DNA of 64,000 bases, taken from Methylocaldum sp002005105 (lineage in GTDB: Bacteria; Pseudomonadota; Gammaproteobacteria; Methylococcales; Methylococcaceae). The stretch spans positions 372,001-436,000 of the forward strand of contig NZ_CP194902.1 in assembly GCF_051027545.1 (NCBI RefSeq), written 5' to 3'. The translations under genes were made by a program, and so were the position numbers. The notes beneath the pieces were generated by a model. That model was not told where the DNA came from and did not search any database. It worked only from the letters and a program-made list of their open reading frames with translations. Shown piece by piece: positions 10,125-16,865 of this stretch (its first letter is position 1; every line of letters begins with the position of its first letter).

Positions 10125-10192
10125 TTCGACTGGGTACGGGGCGGTTTTCCAATGCCCGCCGCTATACCGCGATGAAAAACGCTTTAGATTTC

Positions 10193-10216
10193 GTAGGTCG
10201 GCAATCCCTTGCCGAC
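10193..10216 (-). repeat. REP-like palindromic repeat, unit 2 (inverted copy)
   Basis: Exact reverse complement of 10101-10124. A motif GAAAAACGCTCTA follows at 10269-10281. The same motif recurs at 27294-27306, beside the other inverted pair, so a longer dispersed element is likely. Confidence 0.7.
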
Positions 10217-10278
10217 AAAGCTCCTCAACGACCTACGAATTTCCCTATCCTTACCACTGAACTTCGGTGAAAAACGCT

Positions 10279-10602
10279 CTAACCGGACTTGTCGTCGCGT
10301 CCTGCTTTTTCTTCGAGCCCCGAGAGACCGAACCGCCTCTGCAATTCGGCCAATACCTGATCCGGACTCAACCCTTGATGAGCGAGCAATACCAGGCTGT
10401 GAAACCACAAATCCGCAACTTCGTAGACAATCTTGTCGAGGTTTCCGTCCTTGGCGGCCATTACGGTTTCGGTGGCCTCCTCGCCGATTTTTTTCAAGAT
10501 AGCGTCGAGCCCTTTGGCATAAAGACTCGCCACATAGGATTTTTGCGGATCCTGAGATTTCCGTTCCTCGAGCACCCTAGCCAACTCCTTCAACACGTCC
10601 AT
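10279..10602 (-). CDS. hisE: phosphoribosyl-ATP pyrophosphatase
   Basis: Second step of histidine synthesis: hydrolyses PR-ATP to PR-AMP and pyrophosphate. The 107 residues have the MazG-like four-helix fold with the acidic metal motif KKIGEEATETVMAAKDG and later EVADLWFHSLVLL. It is separate from hisI, not fused as in E. coli. Its ATG is 1 nt past the hisI stop. Last gene of the his cluster; the 3' end touches the repeat-containing gap. Confidence 0.95.
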   Translation of the reverse strand: MDVLKELARVLEERKSQDPQKSYVASLYAKGLDAILKKIGEEATETVMAAKDGNLDKIVYEVADLWFHSLVLLAHQGLSPDQVLAELQRRFGLSGLEEKAGRDDKSG

Positions 10603-10603
10603 A

Positions 10604-10990
10604 TCAGCGCTTATACATCGTTTCCGGAGATTTCAGGACAGGTTCCACCGTCTCCCAGCAGCCATCCCGCAGCACCCGAAAAAAGCAGTGATGCCGTCCG
10701 GTATGACAGGCGATTCCGCCGGCCTGTTCGACCGCGAGCAAAATCACATCCTCGTCGCAATCCAGGCGAATTTCCAGAACTTTCTGCCGATTCCCGGATT
10801 CCTCGCCCTTCCGCCAAAGCCGATTCCGCGAGCGCGACCAGTAGACCGCGTAGCCTTCCTCGCTGGTAAGCCGCAAAGCTTCCCGGTTCATCCAGGCGAA
10901 CATGAGGACCTGCCCCGTGGCCGCCTCCTGCGTAATGACTGGAACCAGCCCTTCGGACGTCCAGCGGATTTCGTCGAGCCACGCCGTCAT
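10604..10990 (-). CDS. hisI: phosphoribosyl-AMP cyclohydrolase
   Basis: Third step of histidine synthesis: zinc/magnesium-dependent opening of the PR-AMP purine ring. 128 residues with the family blocks QVLMFAWMNREAL, YWSRSRNRLWRKGEESGN, the cysteine motif RLDCDED and the C-terminal ACHTGRHHCFF that supplies metal ligands. The ATG at 10990 overlaps the hisF stop by 4 nt (ATGA), which decides the start. Longer upstream readings in this frame would run through hisF and are rejected. Confidence 0.95.
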   Translation of the reverse strand: MTAWLDEIRWTSEGLVPVITQEAATGQVLMFAWMNREALRLTSEEGYAVYWSRSRNRLWRKGEESGNRQKVLEIRLDCDEDVILLAVEQAGGIACHTGRHHCFFRVLRDGCWETVEPVLKSPETMYKR

Positions 10991-11751
10991 AGCCGCACCT
11001 CGATGCCCTGAGCCGCCAAGTATTCCTTGGCCTGCCGAATGGTGTATTCGGCGAAATGGAAAATGCTGGCTGCCAGCACCGCATCGGCTTTGCCCTGCAA
11101 GATCCCGTCGGCCAGGTGCTGCAAATTGCCGACACCGCCCGAGGCGATCACCGGAACGGATACGGCTTCGCTGATTGCGCGAGTCAGTTCCAGATCGAAC
11201 CCTTGTTTGGTGCCGTCCCGATCCATGCTGGTCAAGAGGATTTCGCCGGCTCCGTAAGCCACCATGCGACGCGCCCACTCGATGGCATCAAGGCCGGTCG
11301 GCTTGCGCCCGCCGTGAGTAAAGATCTCCCACCGCTTTGGATCTTCGGACACCTGCTTGGCATCGAGAGCGACGACGATACACTGAGAGCCGAAACGCTC
11401 CGCCGCTTCGCGCACAAACTCCGGCCGGGCGACTGCGGCGGTATTGATGCTGACCTTATCGGCGCCGGCATTCAGCATGCGGCGGATATCTTCGAGCGTT
11501 CGGATGCCGCCTCCTACCGTAAGGGGGATAAACACTTCGCCCGCCACTTGCTCCACCACGTGCACCATCGTGTGGCGATTGTCCGAACTGGCGGTAATGT
11601 CGAGAAAAGTCAGTTCGTCCGCGCCCTCCCGGTCGTAACGCCTAGCAATCTCGACGGGATCTCCCGCATCTTTGATATCGACGAAGCGGACGCCCTTGAC
11701 CACGCGTCCATTGTCGACGTCCAGGCAGGGGATAATGCGCTTGGCAAGCAT
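10987..11751 (-). CDS. hisF: imidazole glycerol phosphate synthase, cyclase subunit
   Basis: Works with HisH: uses ammonia from glutamine to turn PRFAR into imidazole glycerol phosphate and AICAR. The 254-residue (beta/alpha)8 barrel has the catalytic Asp11 (IIPCLDVDNGRVVKG) and Asp130 (IVVALDAK). The phosphate loops are present in GGGIRTLED and ASGGVGN. It follows hisA by 3 nt and overlaps hisI by 4 nt. Confidence 0.97.
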   Translation of the reverse strand: MLAKRIIPCLDVDNGRVVKGVRFVDIKDAGDPVEIARRYDREGADELTFLDITASSDNRHTMVHVVEQVAGEVFIPLTVGGGIRTLEDIRRMLNAGADKVSINTAAVARPEFVREAAERFGSQCIVVALDAKQVSEDPKRWEIFTHGGRKPTGLDAIEWARRMVAYGAGEILLTSMDRDGTKQGFDLELTRAISEAVSVPVIASGGVGNLQHLADGILQGKADAVLAASIFHFAEYTIRQAKEYLAAQGIEVRL

Positions 11752-11754
11752 GGA

Positions 11755-12486
11755 TCAGTATTCTTCCGCTACTTTACGGGCTTCGGCAAAGTTAAGGGTG
11801 CCCTCATAAATAGCGCGGCCGGTTATGGCGCCCATGACGCCGTCGCCAACCACACTGCCCAGGGCGTGAATATCCTGAATACTCCGGATGCCGCCCGACG
11901 CAATCACCGGAATGCGTATGGAGCGAGCCAGCCTTGCGGTTGCCTCGACATTGACGCCCTCCATCATGCCGTCCCGGCTGATGTCGGTGTAAACGATGGC
12001 TTCAACGCCATCGTCCTCGAATTTTTGAGCCAAATCGATCACATCATGATGCGACAACTTCGACCAGCCGTCTATCGCTACTTTGCCGTCCTTCGCGTCC
12101 AGACCGACGATAATATGGTTCGGAAACTCCGCCGCGACCTCCCGCACGAAATGAGGCGCACTGACTGCCTTGGTACCAATGATGACGTAATCGACGCCGG
12201 CGTTCAGGTAACCCTGAATCGTCTCTTCATCCCGGATTCCACCGCCCACCTGGATTTGTACATCCGGATAAGCTTCGCGTATGGCGTGGATAACCTCCGC
12301 GTTGCGCGGAATCCCCGCAAAGGCACCGTCCAAATCCACCAAATGAAGGCGCTTCGCCCCCTCCGACACCCATTTCCCCGCCATCGCCACCGGGTCGTCG
12401 GAGAAGACCGTATCGTCTTCCATGCGGCCCTGCCGCAAACGGACACACTTGCCATCTTTCAGATCGATAGCAGGTATCAAAAGCAT
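11755..12486 (-). CDS. hisA: ProFAR isomerase (HisA)
   Basis: Amadori isomerisation of ProFAR to PRFAR in histidine synthesis. The 243-residue barrel starts with LLIPAIDLKDGKCVRLRQG, which contains the catalytic Asp8. VYTDISRDGMMEG supplies the second acid region, and GGIRD and ASGGI the phosphate loops. It lies between hisH (41-nt gap) and hisF (3-nt gap). Confidence 0.96.
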   Translation of the reverse strand: MLLIPAIDLKDGKCVRLRQGRMEDDTVFSDDPVAMAGKWVSEGAKRLHLVDLDGAFAGIPRNAEVIHAIREAYPDVQIQVGGGIRDEETIQGYLNAGVDYVIIGTKAVSAPHFVREVAAEFPNHIIVGLDAKDGKVAIDGWSKLSHHDVIDLAQKFEDDGVEAIVYTDISRDGMMEGVNVEATARLARSIRIPVIASGGIRSIQDIHALGSVVGDGVMGAITGRAIYEGTLNFAEARKVAEEY

Positions 12487-12527
12487 AAAAAAATCCTCAG
12501 TAACGGATAGAGTGAATGATCGGTGCC

Positions 12528-13175
12528 TTATCGCCCCGGGTCCCAGTTTAGAAAATTAGCCAGCAATCGCAATCCGGCTTCCTGGCTCTTTTCAGGATGA
12601 AACTGAACGGCAAAGATGTTTTCGCGCGCCAGCGCCGAAGCGAAGGGTTCCGAATAGTCGGTGGTCGCCGCAACGTTTCGGGAATCAGTCGGTCGCGCGA
12701 AGTAGCTGTGAACGAAATAAAACCAACTGTCGGAAGCGATGCCTCGCCATAACGGATGATCGGCCTCCTGCTGGCTGACGCGGTTCCATCCCATATGTGG
12801 AATTTTCAAGGGCTGACCGGCAGCGTCCGCCACTCCATCGGCGAAGCGTACGACCCGGCCGGGAATCAAACCCAGGCAAGCTGTTCCGCCGTTTTCCTCG
12901 CTTTCCTCGAGCAGGGCCTGCATCCCCAGGCAAATACCTAAGAGCGGTTTCGAGGCCGCCGCCCGTTCGATGATGGTTACGAGGTCCCGATCAGCCAATG
13001 CATTCATGCAATCGCGGATCGCCCCGACCCCCGGGAATACGACCCGGTCGGCATTGAGAATTGTTTCGGGATTGTCCGTGACAATCACGGCGGTTTCGGA
13101 GTGGGCGTGTTGAAGCGCCTTGGCTATGGAATGCAGATTTCCCATCCCATAATCGATGACTGCAACGGAAGACAT
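12528..13175 (-). CDS. hisH: imidazole glycerol phosphate synthase, glutamine amidotransferase subunit
   Basis: Releases ammonia from glutamine for HisF. The 215-residue class I amidotransferase shows the nucleophile Cys82 in LLGICLGMQ and the catalytic His193/Glu195 in VQFHPEKSQ. The N-terminal IDYGMGNLHS is typical of HisH. It follows hisB by 39 nt in the same direction. Confidence 0.96.
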   Translation of the reverse strand: MSSVAVIDYGMGNLHSIAKALQHAHSETAVIVTDNPETILNADRVVFPGVGAIRDCMNALADRDLVTIIERAAASKPLLGICLGMQALLEESEENGGTACLGLIPGRVVRFADGVADAAGQPLKIPHMGWNRVSQQEADHPLWRGIASDSWFYFVHSYFARPTDSRNVAATTDYSEPFASALARENIFAVQFHPEKSQEAGLRLLANFLNWDPGR

Positions 13176-13214
13176 GGATAAAAGCGAATCGGGCGAGAGT
13201 TCCGTATAAGTTTT

Positions 13215-13808
13215 CTAAATCATTCCTTTAGTCGAAGGGACGACATCCTGCATCCTGGTATCCGGTTCTATGGCCATTCTCATGGCACGACCGAAAGCCT
13301 TGAACACGGTTTCGGCAATATGGTGGGCATTTTGTCCCTTCAGATTATCGATATGTAAGGTGACTTTTGCGTGATTGACGAATCCCCGAAAAAACTCGAG
13401 AAACAAATCGACATCGAATTCGCCTATCCGGGCACGCGTAAAAGTTACGTCGTAAGATAAACCTGGCCGCCCGGAAAAATCAATCACGACGCGCGACAAA
13501 GCTTCGTCCAGGGGAATATAGGCATGACCGTAACGCCGTATCCCCTTTTTGCTCCCCAAAGCTTTTTCCACCGCCTGGCCCAGCGTAATGCCGATGTCTT
13601 CCACCGTGTGGTGGGCATCAACGTGCAGATCGCCTTTCGCACGTACCTCAAGGTCGATCAATCCGTGCCGTGCCACCTGATCCAACATATGGTCGAGGAA
13701 AGGAACGCCGGTTTCGAAAACACCCGTGCCGACTCCATCCAGGTTCAGACAAACCCGCACTTGGGTTTCCAGTGTATTGCGGTCAACATCGGCGATACGG
13801 CTAATCAT
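13215..13808 (-). CDS. hisB: imidazoleglycerol-phosphate dehydratase
   Basis: Dehydrates IGP to imidazole acetol phosphate. This is the monofunctional, 197-residue form without the histidinol-phosphatase domain of E. coli HisB. The metal-binding repeats DHMLDQVARHG and HVDAHHTVEDIGITLG, and later GQNAHHIAETVFKA, are present. I take ATG 13808; an upstream TTG at 13817 adds only three residues. First gene of the hisB-H-A-F-I-E cluster; hisG, hisD and hisC are not here. It is divergent from the small-RNA gene at about 13.99 kb. Confidence 0.95.
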   Translation of the reverse strand: MISRIADVDRNTLETQVRVCLNLDGVGTGVFETGVPFLDHMLDQVARHGLIDLEVRAKGDLHVDAHHTVEDIGITLGQAVEKALGSKKGIRRYGHAYIPLDEALSRVVIDFSGRPGLSYDVTFTRARIGEFDVDLFLEFFRGFVNHAKVTLHIDNLKGQNAHHIAETVFKAFGRAMRMAIEPDTRMQDVVPSTKGMI

Positions 13809-13910
13809 GAACGGCAAGAGATCTTCTGAATAATAAATCGGCCCTTAATGATATAACGGCCACGCGGTCTTGCTAAGCCCGATTCACGACAATGGACGCC
13901 CCGCTCGGTA

Positions 13911-13928
13911 TGTAAGCCAAAGCTTACA
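13911..13928. promoter_or_regulatory. GacA-type upstream activating sequence
   Basis: TGTAAG, six bases, CTTACA: an exact match to the palindromic box known to recruit the response regulator GacA to rsmX/Y/Z promoters in Pseudomonas. It lies about 60-75 bp before the likely start of the downstream small RNA, a spacing that suits an upstream activator site. hisB starts 102 bp away on the other side and could also be affected. No gacS or gacA homologue is in the window. Confidence 0.65.
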
Positions 13929-14021
13929 CAATTTTCAGCATTTTCCGACTTAGTCTGAAACGAATTTTCTGCCACACTCATTCAGTCGCCGACAAGGAGG
14001 TAAGGACAGCTATCCTCTAGG

Positions 14022-14099
14022 GATAACCACCAGGACGTGACTTGATAGCCAACCAAGCAGGCGATAACCCCGGGTGCATGGAGCGCATCCGGGGTTTTT
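14022..14099 (+). repeat. 78-bp direct repeat, copy A (3' half of the small RNA)
   Basis: Matches 15079-15156 with few mismatches. The core 14041-14091 has one mismatch. It covers the 3' part and terminator of the candidate small RNA. Together with copy B it brackets the MNT/HEPN module, like the duplicated 3' end left by integration into an RNA gene. Confidence 0.8.
14068..14099 (+). terminator. intrinsic terminator of the small RNA
   Basis: A 10-bp stem (CCCCGGGTGC with GCATCCGGGG, one G-U pair), the loop ATGGAGC, then five T residues. Confidence 0.8.
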
Positions 14100-14262
14100 G
14101 TTTTTCGCTCACAGAGAATTCGGATCAAGGAACTCAAAGCTGGCAAAATATACATAATATATAGATGACCTCTTAAGCCCAGTCAAAGGGCGCCAGTTGG
14201 ATGAACAACGCCTGCGCTACCGGTTAAACGCGCCACAAATTACAAGCGCCTAGCCTATTCAC

Positions 14263-14553
14263 ATGAAACCCTCCGAAGCTCTGCAAGCGCATCGTGAAGA
14301 TATCCGTCGGTTGGTCGACCGAAGCCGTGCCCGAAATGCCCGCGTATTCGGCTCTGTTCTGTACGGCGAGGATACCGATCGGAGCGATCTCGACATCCTG
14401 ATCGATCCCCTTCCCGGAACGACGCTGCTTGATCTCGGTGGACTGCAGATCGCGCTTGAAGAGTTACTCGGCGTGCCGGTCGACCTGCTTACGCCCGGAG
14501 ACCTCCCTGCGGAAATCCGGAGCAAGGTTCTCCAGGAGGCCGCCCCGCTGTGA
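14263..14553 (+). CDS. MNT-domain nucleotidyltransferase antitoxin (MntA-like)
   Basis: 96 residues of the minimal nucleotidyltransferase fold. The catalytic motif VFGSVLYGEDTDRSDLDILID carries the GS and DxD residues; the third acidic residue would be in PVDLLT. Known MntA proteins neutralise the HEPN toxin HepT by adding AMP units to a tyrosine near its active site. The stop overlaps the GTG of the next, HEPN-type reading frame by 4 nt, the usual arrangement. The upstream gap 14106-14262 contains an AT-rich stretch (TATACATAATATATA) that could be a promoter. The pair lies between two copies of a small-RNA 3' end. Confidence 0.85.
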   Translation: MKPSEALQAHREDIRRLVDRSRARNARVFGSVLYGEDTDRSDLDILIDPLPGTTLLDLGGLQIALEELLGVPVDLLTPGDLPAEIRSKVLQEAAPL

Positions 14554-14928
14554 GCGACGACAAACACCGACTTCGTGCGGCTGATTACCTGGGTCATATG
14601 CTTGAAGCCATCCGGCTGGCACGCGAATACACCAACGGAGTGACAAAGGAGAACTTTTTCGCTGATCCGTAAGACGCAGCAGGCGGTGATACTGAATATT
14701 CTGGTCATTGGCGCGGCGGCCACTAAATTGGTCAACGAATATCCGGACCTCGCTGCCGAGCATTCCGAAATACCCTGGAAACCGATGCGAGGTATGCGAA
14801 ACAGAATGGCCCACGGCTATTTCGAGATCAATCTGGAAGTCGCATGGGATACCATTCGTGAGTCTCTGCCAAAGCTTGAGCAACAACTGCTGGACTTGAA
14901 TCGGCAGTTGAAGAAAAAGCCTGGATAA
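14550..14928 (+). pseudogene. HEPN (HepT/DUF86-like) toxin, frameshifted
   Basis: The first 40 codons from GTG 14550 read as the HepT N-terminus (YLGHMLEAIRLAREYTNG, ending ENFFADP) and stop at TAA 14670-14672. The family sequence resumes in the +1 frame at RKTQQAVILN, continues through LVIGAAATK and ends with the RNase motif MRNRMAHGYF (R-x4-H-x-Y). Removing one of the two C residues at about 14667-14668 would restore a continuous protein of about 126 residues. So a single-base insertion breaks the toxin while its antitoxin stays intact. A sequencing error cannot be excluded. Confidence 0.8.
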
Positions 14929-15078
14929 TGTTTCCCGAACCTAGGACAAACACCCCGCCATCGGCGCTTTGGTTGACGACGCATTACCTTGGAGTGAGGA
15001 TCGACTTGCCGAACGGTTCCCGGCACCCTGATTGGTCCGGCGTTCCGCAAAATTACGAAAGCCTGCCGCACCCCGCGT

Positions 15079-15156
15079 GATAACCACCACGATCTGTCTT
15101 GATAGCCAACCAAGCGGGCGATAACCCCGGGTGCATGGAGCGCATCCGGGGTTCTT
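15079..15156 (+). repeat. 78-bp direct repeat, copy B (small-RNA 3' remnant)
   Basis: Second copy of 14022-14099, with the terminator hairpin retained (stem 15125-15134 with 15142-15151) but a poorer T-run. There is no GacA box and no 5' GGA series upstream, so this looks like a 3' remnant rather than a second complete RNA gene. Confidence 0.75.
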
Positions 15157-15673
15157 ATTGTTCTCGTCAAGTTTCCGGTCGCGGCAATATGCGGCAACAC
15201 GCCAACGTCGGTCTCACTAGTGTTCCAGACTGGCATGGCGGCAGGTCACCGATCAACTCCGTGCCCGCATTCCAAAAATTGTGGACTTACCGGATCAACA
15301 AGCTGACGCACCTACATTTCCCTGCGGGCGAAAGTGGCAGGCGTGACTTCAGATAAAGCTAGTACTCGGTGGCTACTTAGAGTGGCGCGCATGAAACAGA
15401 AAAAACAGTCGCAATTTTGTTGGACCGTTATCCGACGCAGGGCACATGTGCAAAAAATCCGGCGGTATCGGTGATTTAGTCTTATTGTCGGCCCATAAAC
15501 CGCGCCCAATTAAACAAAAACTCACTTCCGAGTTTACATTATTTTGGTAGGCCCGCCCCCTCGCTTTCGGCGGCAAATCATCCATTCCTTCTTTAAGCGC
15601 CCCTCATACCTCTATCCAGCAAGTCGTGCGCTATGCTTAACGAAGCACAACATCACCGATTCGAACCAGACCC
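15157..15673. other. 517-bp gap without a recognisable gene
   Basis: No reading frame with family features on either strand. The second half is AT-richer and must hold the promoter of the glycan operon that starts at 15674, but I cannot single out a convincing -35/-10 pair. Confidence 0.5.
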
Positions 15674-16858
15674 ATGAATATCGGCGTTCTCACGACGTCC
15701 TTTCCGCTGCGCACCAACCCAAGCAGCGGCGTTTTTGTCCAACGGTTGGTAGCACACTTGGCGCAACATGCGAATGTATCCGTTATAACCCCTGCATCCA
15801 ATATTGCATTTATAGACTGTTGCTCGCTTCCCTACGCTGTTCGCTTTTTCTGCTATGCACCCCGGCGCTTTCAAACGATTGCTCATCAGCCGGGCGGGAT
15901 TCCGGTCGCTCTCCGCAACCATCGCTGGCTTGTTTTGCTCATGCCGTTATTCATAGCCGCCATGTTTTTGTCCTGCCTAAGACACTTTCGCCATATGGAC
16001 ATCATCCATGCAAACTGGGCCGCCTGTGGCGCAATTGCCGGGATGGCAGGCTGTATTTTAGGGATACCAGTGATTACTACATTGCGGGGTAGCGACGTAG
16101 CGCGAATTCAAAACTCCGTAATCGACCGCATCTTTCTCAAAACCTGCCTAGCCACTAATCGCAAGATCGTGTGCGTCAGTGATGCTATTTGCACGTTGGT
16201 CGGACAATTTTTTCCTACGATGCGGAATAAATTGCTTGTGATTCCCAACGGTGTAGCGGATGAATTCTTATTAATCGACCGGAATTATCAGGTATCGGAT
16301 TTTGGCATTACGTTTATCACAATCGGAAATCTAACACCTCTAAAATCTATTCATACAGCCATAGAAGCTTTCGCAAAAGCAAATATCGAAAACTCTAGAT
16401 TGATCGTGATTGGCGATGGGCCTGAGAAAGCCCGCCTTGAGCAACTGGCCCAGCATTTAAAGGTGGGAAAGCACGTACATTTTCTAGGAGTTCTTCCACC
16501 CGAAGAAATCCCGGCACAACTGTTTAACGCAGATGTGTTTGTGTTTACCTCCGTCTCCGAGGGAAGACCCAATGCCATTCTGGAAGCAATGGCCGCGGGC
16601 TTACCGCTCGCGGCAACCAGTATCGACGGTGTAGCTGAATTGGTCATCGACAGTATCAACGGCTTGCTATTTGAGCCGGGGAATTCGGATATTCTTGCTA
16701 GCCACCTAAAGCGACTGGCATTTGATACAGCTTTGCGCCGAAAGCTGGGTAGTTCGGCGAAGCAATCTCTCATCGATCAGGATTTAACGTGGAATCGTAC
16801 CGCAGAGAGCTATCTGCAGGTATACAAGCCCTATATACATGTCGCTAGTAGCAGGTGA
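15674..16858 (+). CDS. GT4-family glycosyltransferase
   Basis: 394 residues with the GT-B two-domain fold expected of GT4 retaining glycosyltransferases. The N-terminal acceptor domain begins NIGVLTTSFPLRTNPSSGVFV. A linker with NGVADEF leads to the donor domain with LIVIGDGPEKARLEQL. The EGRPNAILEAMAAGLPL motif carries the E-x7-E pair that binds the nucleotide sugar. A hydrophobic stretch at about 86-104 may attach it to the inner membrane. First gene of a plus-strand operon (this gene, asnB-like, two more GT4s). The donor sugar cannot be told. Confidence 0.9.
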   Translation: MNIGVLTTSFPLRTNPSSGVFVQRLVAHLAQHANVSVITPASNIAFIDCCSLPYAVRFFCYAPRRFQTIAHQPGGIPVALRNHRWLVLLMPLFIAAMFLSCLRHFRHMDIIHANWAACGAIAGMAGCILGIPVITTLRGSDVARIQNSVIDRIFLKTCLATNRKIVCVSDAICTLVGQFFPTMRNKLLVIPNGVADEFLLIDRNYQVSDFGITFITIGNLTPLKSIHTAIEAFAKANIENSRLIVIGDGPEKARLEQLAQHLKVGKHVHFLGVLPPEEIPAQLFNADVFVFTSVSEGRPNAILEAMAAGLPLAATSIDGVAELVIDSINGLLFEPGNSDILASHLKRLAFDTALRRKLGSSAKQSLIDQDLTWNRTAESYLQVYKPYIHVASSR

Positions 16859-16865
16859 ACATTGA

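Larger units (their letters stand above)
13986..14099 (+). ncRNA. candidate RsmY/RsmZ (CsrA-sponge) small RNA
   Basis: An intergenic transcript is inferred from the GacA box at 13911-13928, five GGA motifs (13996, 14004, 14021, 14033, 14080) and a strong intrinsic terminator. The last GGA sits in the 7-nt loop of the 10-bp terminator stem. The first pair can be placed in loops of short hairpins (GAGG/CCTC; CAC/GTG around CAGGAC). Rsm/Csr RNAs bind and titrate the translational repressor CsrA/RsmA through such GGA loops. The 5' end is approximate, as no clear -10/-35 is seen. There is no coding frame of note. Riboswitch classes I considered did not fit. Confidence 0.55.

Noticed and set aside
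14000..14100. Possible riboswitch (guanidine, c-di-GMP or fluoride type) upstream of nothing in particular
   Set aside because: Conserved core motifs of those classes are absent, and the transcript ends in a terminator without a downstream gene; the GacA box and GGA motifs fit an Rsm-type RNA better.
15655..15675. GGTTCGAATCG on the minus strand, like a tRNA T-loop
   Set aside because: No matching acceptor stem, anticodon arm or D-loop around it.
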